The position numbers and the translations under genes are program-made. Positions 7,401 through 13,216 of a stretch of 13,340 nucleotides of DNA are shown one piece after another. The DNA lies in NCBI GenBank assembly GCA_003142495.1, contig PLMM01000380.1, positions 1-13,340 on the forward strand, read 5' to 3'. The stretch comes from Gemmatimonadota bacterium. GTDB lineage: Bacteria > Gemmatimonadota > Gemmatimonadetes > Gemmatimonadales > Gemmatimonadaceae. Below the pieces are notes generated by a model. It saw nothing but the letters and a program-made list of their open reading frames with translations, was not told the DNA's origin and searched no databases. Each line of letters starts with the position of its first letter. Within the stretch, counting starts at the first letter, position 1.

Positions 7401-9794
7401 TTGACTGACGAGGGCGACTACGAGATACGCGTCGCCGGCGCGTCGGTGCCGCCCGCGCCGTGGGCGAACGTGATCGCCAATCCGAATGCAGGCTTTTGCG
7501 TGACCGAACGCGGAGGCGGCTTCGCGTGGGTCGAGAACAGCTACTTCTTTCGCTTAACGCCGTGGTACAACGATCCGGTATGCGATCCGTGTGGCGAGGT
7601 CATCTACCTGCGCGACGAAGAGTTCGCGCGGATTTGGACGCCGACTCCGGGACCGGCGCCCGCGGTGGACGGCCCAGCTCCGGCGTACACTGTACGTCAC
7701 GCGCCCGGTCGCACTACCTTCACGCATGAGCGCCACGACATCGCCAGCGAGCTCGTGCTCGGTGTGCCGGAGCTCGACCCGGTAAAGGTCTCCCGCCTCA
7801 CGCTGACGAATCGCGGTCCCGTCGTGCGACTACTTACTCTGACGACCTTCGTCGAGTGGGCGCTTGGCGCGCAGCGCGAGCACACCCGGCATCAGTTGCA
7901 CACCTGGCGCGACGAGGCGACTGGAGCCGTATTCGCCGAGAACTTCTTCGCCGATGATTTCACATCGCGCGTCGCGTTTTCGTGGGTGAGCGAGCCTGTG
8001 TCGAGCTTTACGGCGAATCGGGAGGAGTTCATCGGACGCAATGGCGATCTCGTGGCGCCCGCGGCACTCTCAGCCGACGCGCTCTCAGGTACGACGGGAC
8101 CTGGCTACGATCCGTGCGCCGCACTTCGATGCCACCTCACGCTCCACCCTGGCGAGACGCGAGAAGTCACGGTGCTCCTGGGCGCGGCGTCGAGTGAGGA
8201 CGAAGCGCGCGCGATCATCTCACGCCTCGCCACTCCAGCCGCCGCGACTGCGGCGCTCGACGCGGCGGTGCGCGGATGGGACAACCGCCTCTCGACAATC
8301 AGAGTGCGCACGCCCTCGCCCGAGTTCGACGCCATCGTCAATCGCTGGTCTCTCTACCAGGCGCTCTCGTGCCGCATGTGGGCGCGCTCGGCGCTTTATC
8401 AGTCGAGCGGCGCCTACGGCTTCCGCGATCAGCTGCAGGACTGCATGGCGTTTCTTTACGCCGAGCCCGGCATCGCGCGCGCGCACATTATGCGATGCGC
8501 CGGGCGGCAGTTCCAGGAGGGCGACGTCCAGCACTGGTGGCACGAGCCGAGCGGCCGTGGCGTGCGCACGCGATTCTCGGACGATCTCGTCTGGCTGCCA
8601 TTCGTGGCGGACCAGTACGTATGCGTCACGGGCGATCGTGACGTGTGGGACGAACGCGCGCCCTTTCTCGAACAACGACCGCTCGCGCCCGGCGAACAGG
8701 AATCGTACGAGGAGCCGCATGCGACCGATGAGACGGCGACGCTGTACGAGCACTGCGTGCGCGCGCTCGATCGCGCGTGCACGATTGGGCCACATGGCCT
8801 TCCGCTTATCGGATGCGGGGACTGGAACGACGGCATGAACCGCGTGGGGACCGAGGGCAAAGGCGAAAGCGTGTGGCTCGCCTGGTTTCTCATCGCGACC
8901 TTGCGTCGCTTTGCTGGGCATGCCGACGCGCGGCACGACGGCGATGTGGCGACTCGCTGCCGTCAGCGCGCGAACGCCTACTCCGACGCGGTGGAGCGAA
9001 CGTCGTGGGATGGGGCGTGGTACCGCCGTGCCTACTTCGACGATGGCACGCCGCTCGGATCGGCCGACAACACGGAATGCCGCATCGATTCGATCGCACA
9101 AAGCTGGTCCGTCCTCTCCGCAGCGGGCGATCCCGCGCGCGCGCGCCGCGCCATGCAGTCGGTAAGTGAGCACCTCGTGCGAGAAGACGCACGGCTCATC
9201 ATGCTGCTGACGCCGCCGTTCGATCGCTCATCGCACGATCCGGGTTACATCAAAGGCTACGTGCCCGGCGTGCGCGAGAACGGCGCGCAGTATACGCATG
9301 CCGCGCTCTGGACCGCATTGGCGACGGCCATGCTCGGCGATGGGGATCGCGCATATCACTTGTTCGAAATGCTCAATCCGCTCACCCACGCACGCACGGA
9401 CGATGACGTCGCCAAGTACAAGGTTGAGCCGTACGTCGTGTGCGCCGACGTGTATACGGCGACCAGCCACCTGGGGCAGGGTGGGTGGACGTGGTACACT
9501 GGATCGGCGAGCTGGATGTACCGAGTGGCACTCGAGGGCATTCTTGGCTTCACCAAGCGTGGTGACCGGCTCTCGATCGAACCATGCGTGCCGACCGCAT
9601 GGCGGGAGTTCACAATTGACTACAGATATGGGTCGAGCGTGTACACGATCGTGGTGCGCAATCCGGCGGGGGTGAGCTCCGGTGTGGCTCACGTGGAAGT
9701 CGATGGCCGCGCAACCAACGAGCGTGCGATCGAGCTCAGTGACAATGGAGAACCTCATTATGTAGTGATCACAATGGCGGATAGTGAGAACTGA
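1404..9794 (+). CDS. ndvB: Cyclic beta-1,2-glucan synthase (NdvB/ChvB/Cgs family)
   Basis: This is a giant inner-membrane enzyme that uses UDP-glucose to build, trim and cyclise beta-1,2-glucans for the periplasm. Residues are numbered from ATG 1404 (2,796 aa; known Cgs/NdvB proteins are of similar size). The conserved N-terminal region has WLLDNF at 100-105. Membrane segments lie at about 455-516. The GT84-type glucosyltransferase shows ERKRGKLAEFN (630-640), the DAD motif (671-673), GEGTYTGKGIYD (753-764), SHDLIEG (783-789) and QHRWIRGDWQ (817-826). More membrane segments lie at about 857-900 and 981-1020. The glycoamylase-like middle domain has HWLVPDNYQE (1060-1069), SPTNIG (1080-1085), WSGSMFEY (1271-1278), WGISESAYN (1315-1323) and MAHHIGM (1409-1415). 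The GH94 module has beta-sandwich blocks from about 1494 and 1995, then a catalytic domain with GAYGFRDQLQD (2336-2346), HWWHEP (2377-2382), RFSDD (2390-2394), the DWND motif (2473-2476; Asp2476 the likely catalytic acid) and GGWTWYTGSASW (2693-2704). The start is uncertain: the frame is open to TTG 1299, which overlaps the previous stop, and neither start has a good ribosome site. Confidence 0.95.
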   Translation: MRKTRDTARSLRDCEAAEGWCSVSSPMRELFSADQLGQSARELARRQRSEPEGAPQVRRLRGLGVLLAKLTDSERVLRDVRRTLLRATGRGLDISPAGAWLLDNFFIVVEHAREIRASMPRRYYDTLPKLSTGTLSGYPRVYEIALELIAHTDGQLDQQNIEIMMREYQSVEPLTLGELWAWPVMLRMGLLENVRRMAMRTALDLTDVACADEWVGRFREAAGDEIPAADHGEIPSNVRRPTSKAAVANARLARELATFVAYPPELTPAFLTRFFQQIRAARADFTPLLWLEQWIAEDAMSVEEAVQRSMQRLALTQLVMANSITSLRTVASFPWPEFVESMSATEAVLRTDPTAVYQSMTFDTRDRYRHAVERMARRAAMPEPTVAAAAIGLASRPVPTGRSADDPSAIDDQGLTGHVGYYLLGSGCRELERAIGFRPTLAERIQRFVGHRPGFFYFGSLALMTIGFLAIVLTPLPDTTAFGARALVAMLALLPVSEVAIALVNQLAMMLVLPARLSRLDHAKNGVPVEHRTMVVVPMLLDRPGASRDALDHLETQFLSNHDPEIRFALLGDFTDADSETRDTDAAIVQAAVEGVRRLNREYGEDASPFYYLHRPRRWNPNERVWMGWERKRGKLAEFNAFVLARTRGAFSTVEGDISWLAGVRFAITLDADTVLPRDAAAALVGTIAHPLNRAVVDTARGRVVRGYGILQPRVTVTLESANRSRFASIFAGHPGVDPYTSSVSDVYQDLFGEGTYTGKGIYDIAVVERLTGSRFPENTVLSHDLIEGAYARAGLVTDVEIFDEYPSRYLTATSRQHRWIRGDWQLLPLLLARGPVRMALTNLSRWKIVDNLRRSLLPIAMLAWLVAGWTVLPGRPAIWTAVALAIFATQWLAAPALATMRPPPGQSWRPYYAALERDVAAALAQVGLAVVFLPHQAIIATDAIVRALVRTYGTHRHMLEWQTASQAEQASAIVNVRHEMAFAVLLGVVLASWGTVVSHMALALPFAACWLAAPWIARRISAPLLRGNLALSMSERATLLRYAKLHWRYFDCFVRAETHWLVPDNYQETPNPVVADRTSPTNIGLQLLATVSAFDLGFIERAELITRLTRALDTMESMRRLRGHFYNWYRLSDLAVLEPPYVSTVDSGNLAGHLIAVASACRELADNVRGAHGEAEAIDFGRLGSLAERARAIALGMDFTMLLDERRALFAIGFSERANRLDPSSYDLLASEARLASFVAIAKGDARTEHWFRLGRALTSHAGRTALVSWSGSMFEYLMPVLVLPSQPYSLLDQTHRAAVRRQIVYARARGVPWGISESAYNGRDQHHTYQYRAFGVPDLALQRRLANELVIAPYASALAVLTDPHDALRNLESLERAGALGDFGFYDAIDYSRPDPHSTRAIVRTSMAHHIGMSLAAFGNALDVIGGEGVWQRRFMADPYSRAARLLLDERVPRRYVAQSSQPDVAEPEPPHGTRPAPVVREFDSAATAEPRVSLLGGVPYCALITNAGSGYSRSHGMAVMRWRADATRDDTGHWIYVKDISARRLWSVTYQPTAAEPDAYRVRFATDRAVFVRRDGDIGTRTDIVVVQRDRAEVRVVTLTNRSRSTRDIELTSYGEVVLTDPDADRAHPAFQKLFVETEWLPGGMILASRRPRTASEHRPWCAHVVATGPERVGDVGFETDRAQFLGRGRTSRNPRALDDTATLTRSVGAVLDPIVALGVRLRLKPGRSATVAFTTLVADSRDEARQVADRYLDLRAADRALSLSSTTAQVELRDLDVSPSDAALYQELAGALIYPNEELRASVTVRAENRRGQRALWMHGISGDWPLVLGTIGNAVGLPSVRELLVAHKYWRMKGVRADLVILNAEAHSYVQHLHDQLMSIVRTSSEGGLIDRPGGVFVRRADGMTDEDVALLRATARITIVCDGVGLGKVHDAASGTTLIASEDPWATATRPRRQSPPLPILPAIASATIAANARAIQDGGPHQAIDLANGLGRLTDEGDYEIRVAGASVPPAPWANVIANPNAGFCVTERGGGFAWVENSYFFRLTPWYNDPVCDPCGEVIYLRDEEFARIWTPTPGPAPAVDGPAPAYTVRHAPGRTTFTHERHDIASELVLGVPELDPVKVSRLTLTNRGPVVRLLTLTTFVEWALGAQREHTRHQLHTWRDEATGAVFAENFFADDFTSRVAFSWVSEPVSSFTANREEFIGRNGDLVAPAALSADALSGTTGPGYDPCAALRCHLTLHPGETREVTVLLGAASSEDEARAIISRLATPAAATAALDAAVRGWDNRLSTIRVRTPSPEFDAIVNRWSLYQALSCRMWARSALYQSSGAYGFRDQLQDCMAFLYAEPGIARAHIMRCAGRQFQEGDVQHWWHEPSGRGVRTRFSDDLVWLPFVADQYVCVTGDRDVWDERAPFLEQRPLAPGEQESYEEPHATDETATLYEHCVRALDRACTIGPHGLPLIGCGDWNDGMNRVGTEGKGESVWLAWFLIATLRRFAGHADARHDGDVATRCRQRANAYSDAVERTSWDGAWYRRAYFDDGTPLGSADNTECRIDSIAQSWSVLSAAGDPARARRAMQSVSEHLVREDARLIMLLTPPFDRSSHDPGYIKGYVPGVRENGAQYTHAALWTALATAMLGDGDRAYHLFEMLNPLTHARTDDDVAKYKVEPYVVCADVYTATSHLGQGGWTWYTGSASWMYRVALEGILGFTKRGDRLSIEPCVPTAWREFTIDYRYGSSVYTIVVRNPAGVSSGVAHVEVDGRATNERAIELSDNGEPHYVVITMADSEN

Positions 9795-9823
9795 TTCGGG
9801 CGCGGGTGCGCGGCAGGATCAGT
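9790..9823 (+). terminator. Hairpin overlapping the glucan synthase stop codon
   Basis: ACTGATTC (9790-9797) pairs with GGATCAGT (9816-9823) over 8 bp with one G-U pair. A small CGC/GCG inner pairing sits within the GC-rich loop, and the TGA stop lies in the left arm. There is no T-run after it, so it is a terminator candidate or an mRNA 3'-end stabilising stem rather than a classic intrinsic terminator. Confidence 0.4.
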
Positions 9824-10185
9824 CGCGAACAACTGGCGTCGTCCACCGGCAGTGATGATCTCTAAGGATCCGAACACGGCCGTCCAAAGCAGTGGCAAGA
9901 AGCTCTTGCGCAGAACGCTCTTCCCGGCTACGCGAAGGTGTCGGTGACCTTGGGGATAGTCGGCGTCTCGATCCTCGCTCGCTCCGATCCCCGGAGTTTG
10001 GGCCAAGCCGCCCGCGATGTCAAAACGACACTCCCAGCGGACCAGAATTCGGGTGTACCCGCCGAAAGGGCTGACTTCAACGTGAATTAGGCCGACATGC
10101 GGGCACGTGCGCCTGGCGCCCTGCTCGCTCCGTCCTAAATTCCCCCCCTGGATGAATCCGCCGCGAACTCTGTGAACGTACCCAC
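9824..10185. other. Gene-poor stretch between the glucan synthase and sigma factor genes
   Basis: I see no convincing gene here. The plus frame at 9866-10087 is open for about 74 codons but has no ATG, no ribosome site and no recognisable motif. A long minus-strand frame (9758-10249) extends across both flanks. Its middle, around 10016-10060, reads RILVRWECRFDIA, faintly like the C-terminal RRLLVRWE block of IS5-type transposases, which is too weak to call. The stretch presumably holds the promoter region of the sigma operon. Confidence 0.5.
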
Positions 10186-10191
10186 TATAGA
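10186..10191 (+). promoter_or_regulatory. Candidate -10 box (TATAGA) immediately upstream of the sigma gene
   Basis: TATAGA ends 5 nt before the GTG start at 10197, so a transcript begun from it would start at or next to the start codon (leaderless mRNA). An in-frame TAG at 10188-10190 lies inside the box, so no earlier start can be used, and no Shine-Dalgarno sequence precedes GTG 10197. GCGAAC at 10163-10168 sits at 17-bp spacing but is a poor -35. GAAC also occurs at 10174-10177 and could belong to an ECF-type promoter. Confidence 0.3.
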
Positions 10192-10196
10192 AGCCA

Positions 10197-10796
10197 GTGC
10201 TCCCGAAAGCCGCTGATCCAGACGCGGCCCTCGTGGCGCGTATGGCCACCGGCGACGAGGCAGCACTCGGCGCCCTCTACGACCGGTACACAACGTCCAT
10301 TCACACGATCGCGTACTACCTGCTCGGCCAGGCAGACGAGGCGGAGGATGCAGTGGAGGAGACGTTCTGGCAGGCGTGGCGCGAAGCATCACGATACGAC
10401 GCATCGCGCGGCGCCGTTTCCACGTGGCTCTCGACGATCGCGCGAAGCCGCGCACTCGATCGCCAGCGCGCGTGGCGCCGGCGCGCCGAGGATCCGCTCG
10501 ACACTACTGCGCAAACGTCGCCCGACGCCGGCGATCGCGCCGATGCGATGGCCGCCGCTCCGGATCCGCAGCGCGACGCCGAGTCCGCGGAGCGCGCGCG
10601 CGACATCGCGGTCGCGCTCGCGCGGCTGCCGGCCGAGCAGCGTGAGGTGATCGAGCTTGCCTACTTCGCGGGCTTAAGTCAGAGCGAGATCGCCGCGCGC
10701 ACCTCGCTCCCGCTCGGCACCGTGAAGACGCGCGCACGACTCGCGCTCGAGAAGCTGCGCGCGCCGCTCGCGCAGCATCGGCAGCTCTCGCGGTGA
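10197..10796 (+). CDS. ECF-family RNA polymerase sigma factor
   Basis: This 199-aa protein has the two-domain layout of group 4 (extracytoplasmic function) sigma factors. Region 2 spans about residues 24-92, with ALYDRYTTSIHTIAYYLLG, the EDAVEETFWQAW core-binding helix and the TWLSTIARSRALDRQR helix that contacts the -10 element. A linker rich in Ala, Asp and Pro follows (about 93-143). Region 4 spans about 144-190, with LPAEQREVIELAYFAGLSQS and the helix-turn-helix ending in GTVKTRARLALEKLR, which binds the -35 element. The start is taken as GTG 10197, because an in-frame TAG lies at 10188-10190 and conserved sequence begins by residue 9; GTG 10233 or ATG 10242 would cut into it. The stop overlaps the GTG of the anti-sigma gene by 4 nt. 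Pairing with an RskA-like protein suggests a SigK-like, membrane-signal-responsive factor, probably autoregulated. Confidence 0.93.
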   Translation: MLPKAADPDAALVARMATGDEAALGALYDRYTTSIHTIAYYLLGQADEAEDAVEETFWQAWREASRYDASRGAVSTWLSTIARSRALDRQRAWRRRAEDPLDTTAQTSPDAGDRADAMAAAPDPQRDAESAERARDIAVALARLPAEQREVIELAYFAGLSQSEIAARTSLPLGTVKTRARLALEKLRAPLAQHRQLSR

Positions 10797-11644
10797 GCGA
10801 GACCATGGGCCACGACGCCGTGCGCGAGCTGCTCGCACTCGCGGCACTCGACGCGCTCTCGCCTTCGGATCGCAAGGCGCTCGAGGCGCACGCGCGCAGC
10901 TGCGAGACGTGCACGCGCGAGCTCGCGGAGATGCGCGACAGCGTCGCGTCGATCGGCGCGGCGCTCCCCGCGCGACCACTCGCGCCGGAGCGTGGCTCGC
11001 TCATCCGCGCGCGGCTCATGGGGCGCGCGGTCGCCGATCGCGCGAACGTCACGCCGATTCGGAAGCCGTCACCCGCCACACAGCCGGCGTCTCCCCCGCT
11101 GCCATTCACATCGAGTCGCTCGCCGTACTGGATGTGGCTCGCGGCCGCGACCTTCGTGCTCGCCGCGGGAGCGGTGGCGTACGGCGCGAACGAGCACGCG
11201 GCCCACGTCCAGCTGCTGGCCGCCACTAGCTCTTACGATAGCGAGAACGCGGCGCTCAAGAAGCGGCTGTCGGACCAGCAGGCGATGATCAGCGAGCTGT
11301 CGGGGCCCGGCGTGATGGTGATCGACGCGAACGCGACGAGCGCGCGCCAGCCGTACGCGCGCATGTTCTGGAACCAGCCGATGAATCGCTGGACCTTCGT
11401 CGCGTACAACCTCCCGCCGATGTCCCCGGGCCACACCTATCAGCTGTGGCTCGTGATGAAGGACAAAAAGAAGGTGAGCGCGGGGATGTTCGAGCCGACC
11501 CCCACCGGCTCCGCCATGCTGCAGGCCACGTACGCGGTTTCGAGCGATTCGCTCGCCGCAATCGCCGTCACAACGGAGCCCATGGGCGGCTCCGCGCAGC
11601 CGACCACGACCCCATTCCTGATTGGGGCAATGAAGGCTGAGTGA
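10793..11644 (+). CDS. RskA-type transmembrane anti-sigma factor
   Basis: This 283-aa single-pass membrane protein is predicted to hold the upstream sigma factor inactive. The cytoplasmic N-terminal domain (about 1-75) contains HARSCETC, i.e. His33-x3-Cys37-x2-Cys40, the zinc-binding signature of ZAS-type anti-sigma domains. A Pro/Ser/Arg-rich linker leads to one hydrophobic segment at about 113-133 (WMWLAAATFVLAAGAVAYG). A short heptad-like stretch follows at about 140-168. The exported C-terminal domain (about 169-283) matches the RskA C-terminal domain: SGPGVMVIDA, YARMFWNQPMNRWTFVAYNL, GHTYQLWLV and SAGMFEP. In this family, regulated proteolysis of the membrane protein frees the sigma factor. 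GTG 10793 overlaps the sigma stop (GTGA), implying translational coupling; ATG 10805 is an alternative start with a GAGCGAG stretch just upstream. Confidence 0.92.
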   Translation: MSETMGHDAVRELLALAALDALSPSDRKALEAHARSCETCTRELAEMRDSVASIGAALPARPLAPERGSLIRARLMGRAVADRANVTPIRKPSPATQPASPPLPFTSSRSPYWMWLAAATFVLAAGAVAYGANEHAAHVQLLAATSSYDSENAALKKRLSDQQAMISELSGPGVMVIDANATSARQPYARMFWNQPMNRWTFVAYNLPPMSPGHTYQLWLVMKDKKKVSAGMFEPTPTGSAMLQATYAVSSDSLAAIAVTTEPMGGSAQPTTTPFLIGAMKAE

Positions 11645-11679
11645 ACAGAGCGGTCTAGCAAACCACTCCTGTTCGTTTT
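11644..11679 (+). terminator. Weak intrinsic-terminator-like hairpin after the anti-sigma gene
   Basis: AACAG (11644-11648) pairs with CTGTT (11669-11673). The stem continues inward through AG/CT and GGT/ACC with a mismatch and a bulge, around the loop CTAGCAA, and is followed by CG and TTTT (11676-11679). The stem is imperfect, so this may be a partial terminator. It suggests that the DUF4331 genes have their own promoter in 11680-11770. Confidence 0.35.
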
Positions 11680-11770
11680 CCCTGTACAGATCCAATCCGA
11701 CGGACCCGACGTAGAGAACCCGGTATCGCCCGATGCCTCGGTCGCTTTCGCGACCCATTCTCACTCGTTT

Positions 11771-11775
11771 GGGGG
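11771..11775 (+). promoter_or_regulatory. Ribosome binding site choosing the start at 11781
   Basis: GGGGG lies 5 nt before ATG 11781. The earlier in-frame ATG at 11733 has no such sequence in range, and starting there would put 16 extra residues, including several arginines, ahead of the signal peptide. Confidence 0.55.
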
Positions 11776-11780
11776 CAGCC

Positions 11781-12542
11781 ATGCAATGGCTCAATAGGTT
11801 CGGAACGAAGCCGCGAATGTGGTTCGCGGTGATAGCCGTGGTGCTCACGGCAAGCGGAGTTCTCGTCAAGCGCAGTCTCGCATCGGACCATCAGGACACG
11901 GCCGACGTCGAGCTCAATCCGTCAATGGACATGACGGATGTGTACGCGTTCCCAGGCGCGACGCCGGATCGCATCGCGCTGGTGCTCAACAGCTGGGCGC
12001 TTCTCACGCCGGCGGAAGCCGCGCCAGGCGTCACCAGCTTCGACGATAATCTCCTGTACCAGTTCAAGATCGATAACACCGGCGACGCGAACGAAGATCT
12101 CGTGATCCAGGTGACCTTCCACGGCAGCGGCGCAGATCAGACGGTCGAAGTACGCGGCCCGATGGCGCCGCCCGTCGTCGGCGCGATGCGCAACACGGTC
12201 TCGTCATCCGCACCAACCGTCAGCGGCAAGGTTGCGATGGTGCTCGGCAGCGCTTCCGGCATGCAGCTGTTCGCCGGTCCGCGACAGGATCCGTTCTACA
12301 TCGATCTCGAGCAGTTCTTCCGCATCATCCCCGATCGCAAGCCGGTCACGGGCCCGCTCTCGATGCTCCCAGACACGGCCACCGCGAGCTCCTTCCGCGC
12401 CCCCGGCAGCGCCGTCGACATCCTCGGCGGCTCTGGCGGACATCCGTTCAACGTGCTGTCGATCGTGATCGAGCTTCCGAAATCGCAGCTCCACGGCACC
12501 GCGAGCGACAAGATCGGCATCTGGGGCACGATCAGCCGCTGA
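11781..12542 (+). CDS. DUF4331 family exported protein, N-terminal half of the domain
   Basis: This 253-aa protein starts at ATG 11781. Residues 1-34 look like a signal peptide: basic N-terminus (NRFGTKPR), hydrophobic core WFAVIAVVLTASGVLV at 14-29, and a probable signal peptidase I site after SLA (34). The mature protein opens with SDHQDTADVELNPSMDMTDVYAF (the family's D.TD.YAF block, about 50-57), then FDDNLLYQFKIDNTGDANED (87-106), an FHG..ADQTVEV strand region, DPFYIDLEQFFRI and, at the end, LSIVIELPKSQL plus IGIWGTISR. These match the first half of DUF4331 domains, which usually run on without a break into a R.GNPLV.E block; here that block begins the next gene. The function of DUF4331 is not established. 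The stop overlaps an upstream in-frame ATG (12542) of the next gene. No catalytic motif is evident. Confidence 0.85.
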   Translation: MQWLNRFGTKPRMWFAVIAVVLTASGVLVKRSLASDHQDTADVELNPSMDMTDVYAFPGATPDRIALVLNSWALLTPAEAAPGVTSFDDNLLYQFKIDNTGDANEDLVIQVTFHGSGADQTVEVRGPMAPPVVGAMRNTVSSSAPTVSGKVAMVLGSASGMQLFAGPRQDPFYIDLEQFFRIIPDRKPVTGPLSMLPDTATASSFRAPGSAVDILGGSGGHPFNVLSIVIELPKSQLHGTASDKIGIWGTISR

Positions 12543-12566
12543 TGACTTCCACTACGCGCACTTCAC

Positions 12567-12572
12567 AGAGGA
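12567..12572 (+). promoter_or_regulatory. Ribosome binding site choosing the lipoprotein start at 12581
   Basis: AGAGGA lies 8 nt before ATG 12581. An in-frame ATG at 12542, inside the previous stop codon, would also be open but has no comparable site, and it would add 13 Thr/Ser-rich residues ahead of the signal peptide. Confidence 0.55.
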
Positions 12573-12580
12573 AACCCTCC

Positions 12581-13156
12581 ATGCGACACGGCATCATTCG
12601 TCGCGGCGCCGTACGCCGGATCATCGGCCCCGCGCTCGCAACCGCGCTGTTGGCGTTCACCGCCTGCGGCAGCGACAACAACAATTCCACCGGACCATCC
12701 ACTCGCGAATACAACCAGGTGCAACGCCTGGGCAATCCGCTCGTGAGTGAAGTCTTTCTCGCGAAGCGCGACCACCCGTTTCACGGCGCCACCGGCCCCG
12801 CGAGCGATGTCGTTGCGTTCGCACCAGCGGTGATGGCGTTCCCGGCCGCCTTTGGTCGCGATGCAGTCATCGGCAACACGCTCGCATCGGTGCTGCTCCC
12901 CGACATGCTCATCGTGCAGCTCGACAAGGATCCGGCGACCGCTGGATGGTTGAGCTGGGCGCTCGCGAACGGCTATGGCGGACGCAAGCCAAGCGACGAC
13001 GTCGTCGACGCCGGACTCACGGCGATCTTCGGCACGCTCCTCGGCGATCCGACGCACAAGGTCTGCAACAATTTCCAGCTCCCGCTCTGCACGGACAACG
13101 TTCCGGATCCAGTGCGTCACACGGATGCGTTCCCGTATCTCAAGCCACCGGCATGA
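12581..13156 (+). CDS. DUF4331 family lipoprotein, C-terminal half of the domain
   Basis: This 191-aa protein has a lipoprotein signal peptide: basic MRHGIIRRGAVRR, hydrophobic IIGPALATALLAF, then TAC with Cys29 as the predicted lipid-anchored residue (lipobox FTAC; Phe at -3 is less usual than Leu). A Ser/Asn linker GSDNNNSTGPS follows. The mature part opens with YNQVQRLGNPLVSEVFL, the block that follows IGIWGTxSR in unbroken DUF4331 proteins. It continues through LLPDMLIVQLDKDP, GRKPSDDVVDAGLTAIFG and DAFPYLKPP, the family's C-terminal blocks. Cys162 and Cys170 (CNNFQLPLC) could form a disulphide in the periplasm or at the cell surface. It lies 38 nt after the first DUF4331 gene and is surely co-transcribed with it. 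The two may assemble into one DUF4331 fold anchored by the lipid; that is inference. Confidence 0.85.
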   Translation: MRHGIIRRGAVRRIIGPALATALLAFTACGSDNNNSTGPSTREYNQVQRLGNPLVSEVFLAKRDHPFHGATGPASDVVAFAPAVMAFPAAFGRDAVIGNTLASVLLPDMLIVQLDKDPATAGWLSWALANGYGGRKPSDDVVDAGLTAIFGTLLGDPTHKVCNNFQLPLCTDNVPDPVRHTDAFPYLKPPA

Positions 13157-13163
13157 TGCCCAC

Positions 13164-13197
13164 ACGTGTCCCGCCGCGATCCGCGGCGGGCACACGT
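13164..13197 (+). terminator. Strong GC-rich hairpin after the DUF4331 pair
   Basis: CCCGCCGCG (13170-13178) pairs perfectly with CGCGGCGGG (13182-13190) around the 3-nt loop ATC. ACGTGT (13164-13169) extends the stem with ACACGT (13192-13197) across one bulged C (13191). The stem is 15 bp in all, starting 7 nt after the stop codon. No T-run follows, so it may be an mRNA-stabilising or attenuating stem that sets the level of the next gene rather than a full stop. Confidence 0.5.
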
Positions 13198-13216
13198 AAG
13201 GCATGCGGAGCATACA

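Noticed and set aside
9125..9155. Alternating CG runs (also near 2850, 5325, 8470 and 10595) as possible Z-DNA or regulatory repeats
   Set aside because: They fall inside coding sequence as Ala/Arg codons and are expected from the base composition.
8220..9173. Minus-strand open frame (317 codons)
   Set aside because: It lies opposite the conserved GH94 catalytic domain (DWND region) and has no protein-like features of its own.
9866..10087. Plus-strand open stretch of about 74 codons, including GYAKVSVTLGIVGVSILA
   Set aside because: It has no ATG and no ribosome site. Third-position GC is only mildly raised, and no family is recognisable.
9758..10249. Minus-strand open frame (163 codons) across the gap
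   Set aside because: It runs into both neighbouring genes, lacks a ribosome site and has only a faint transposase-like stretch.
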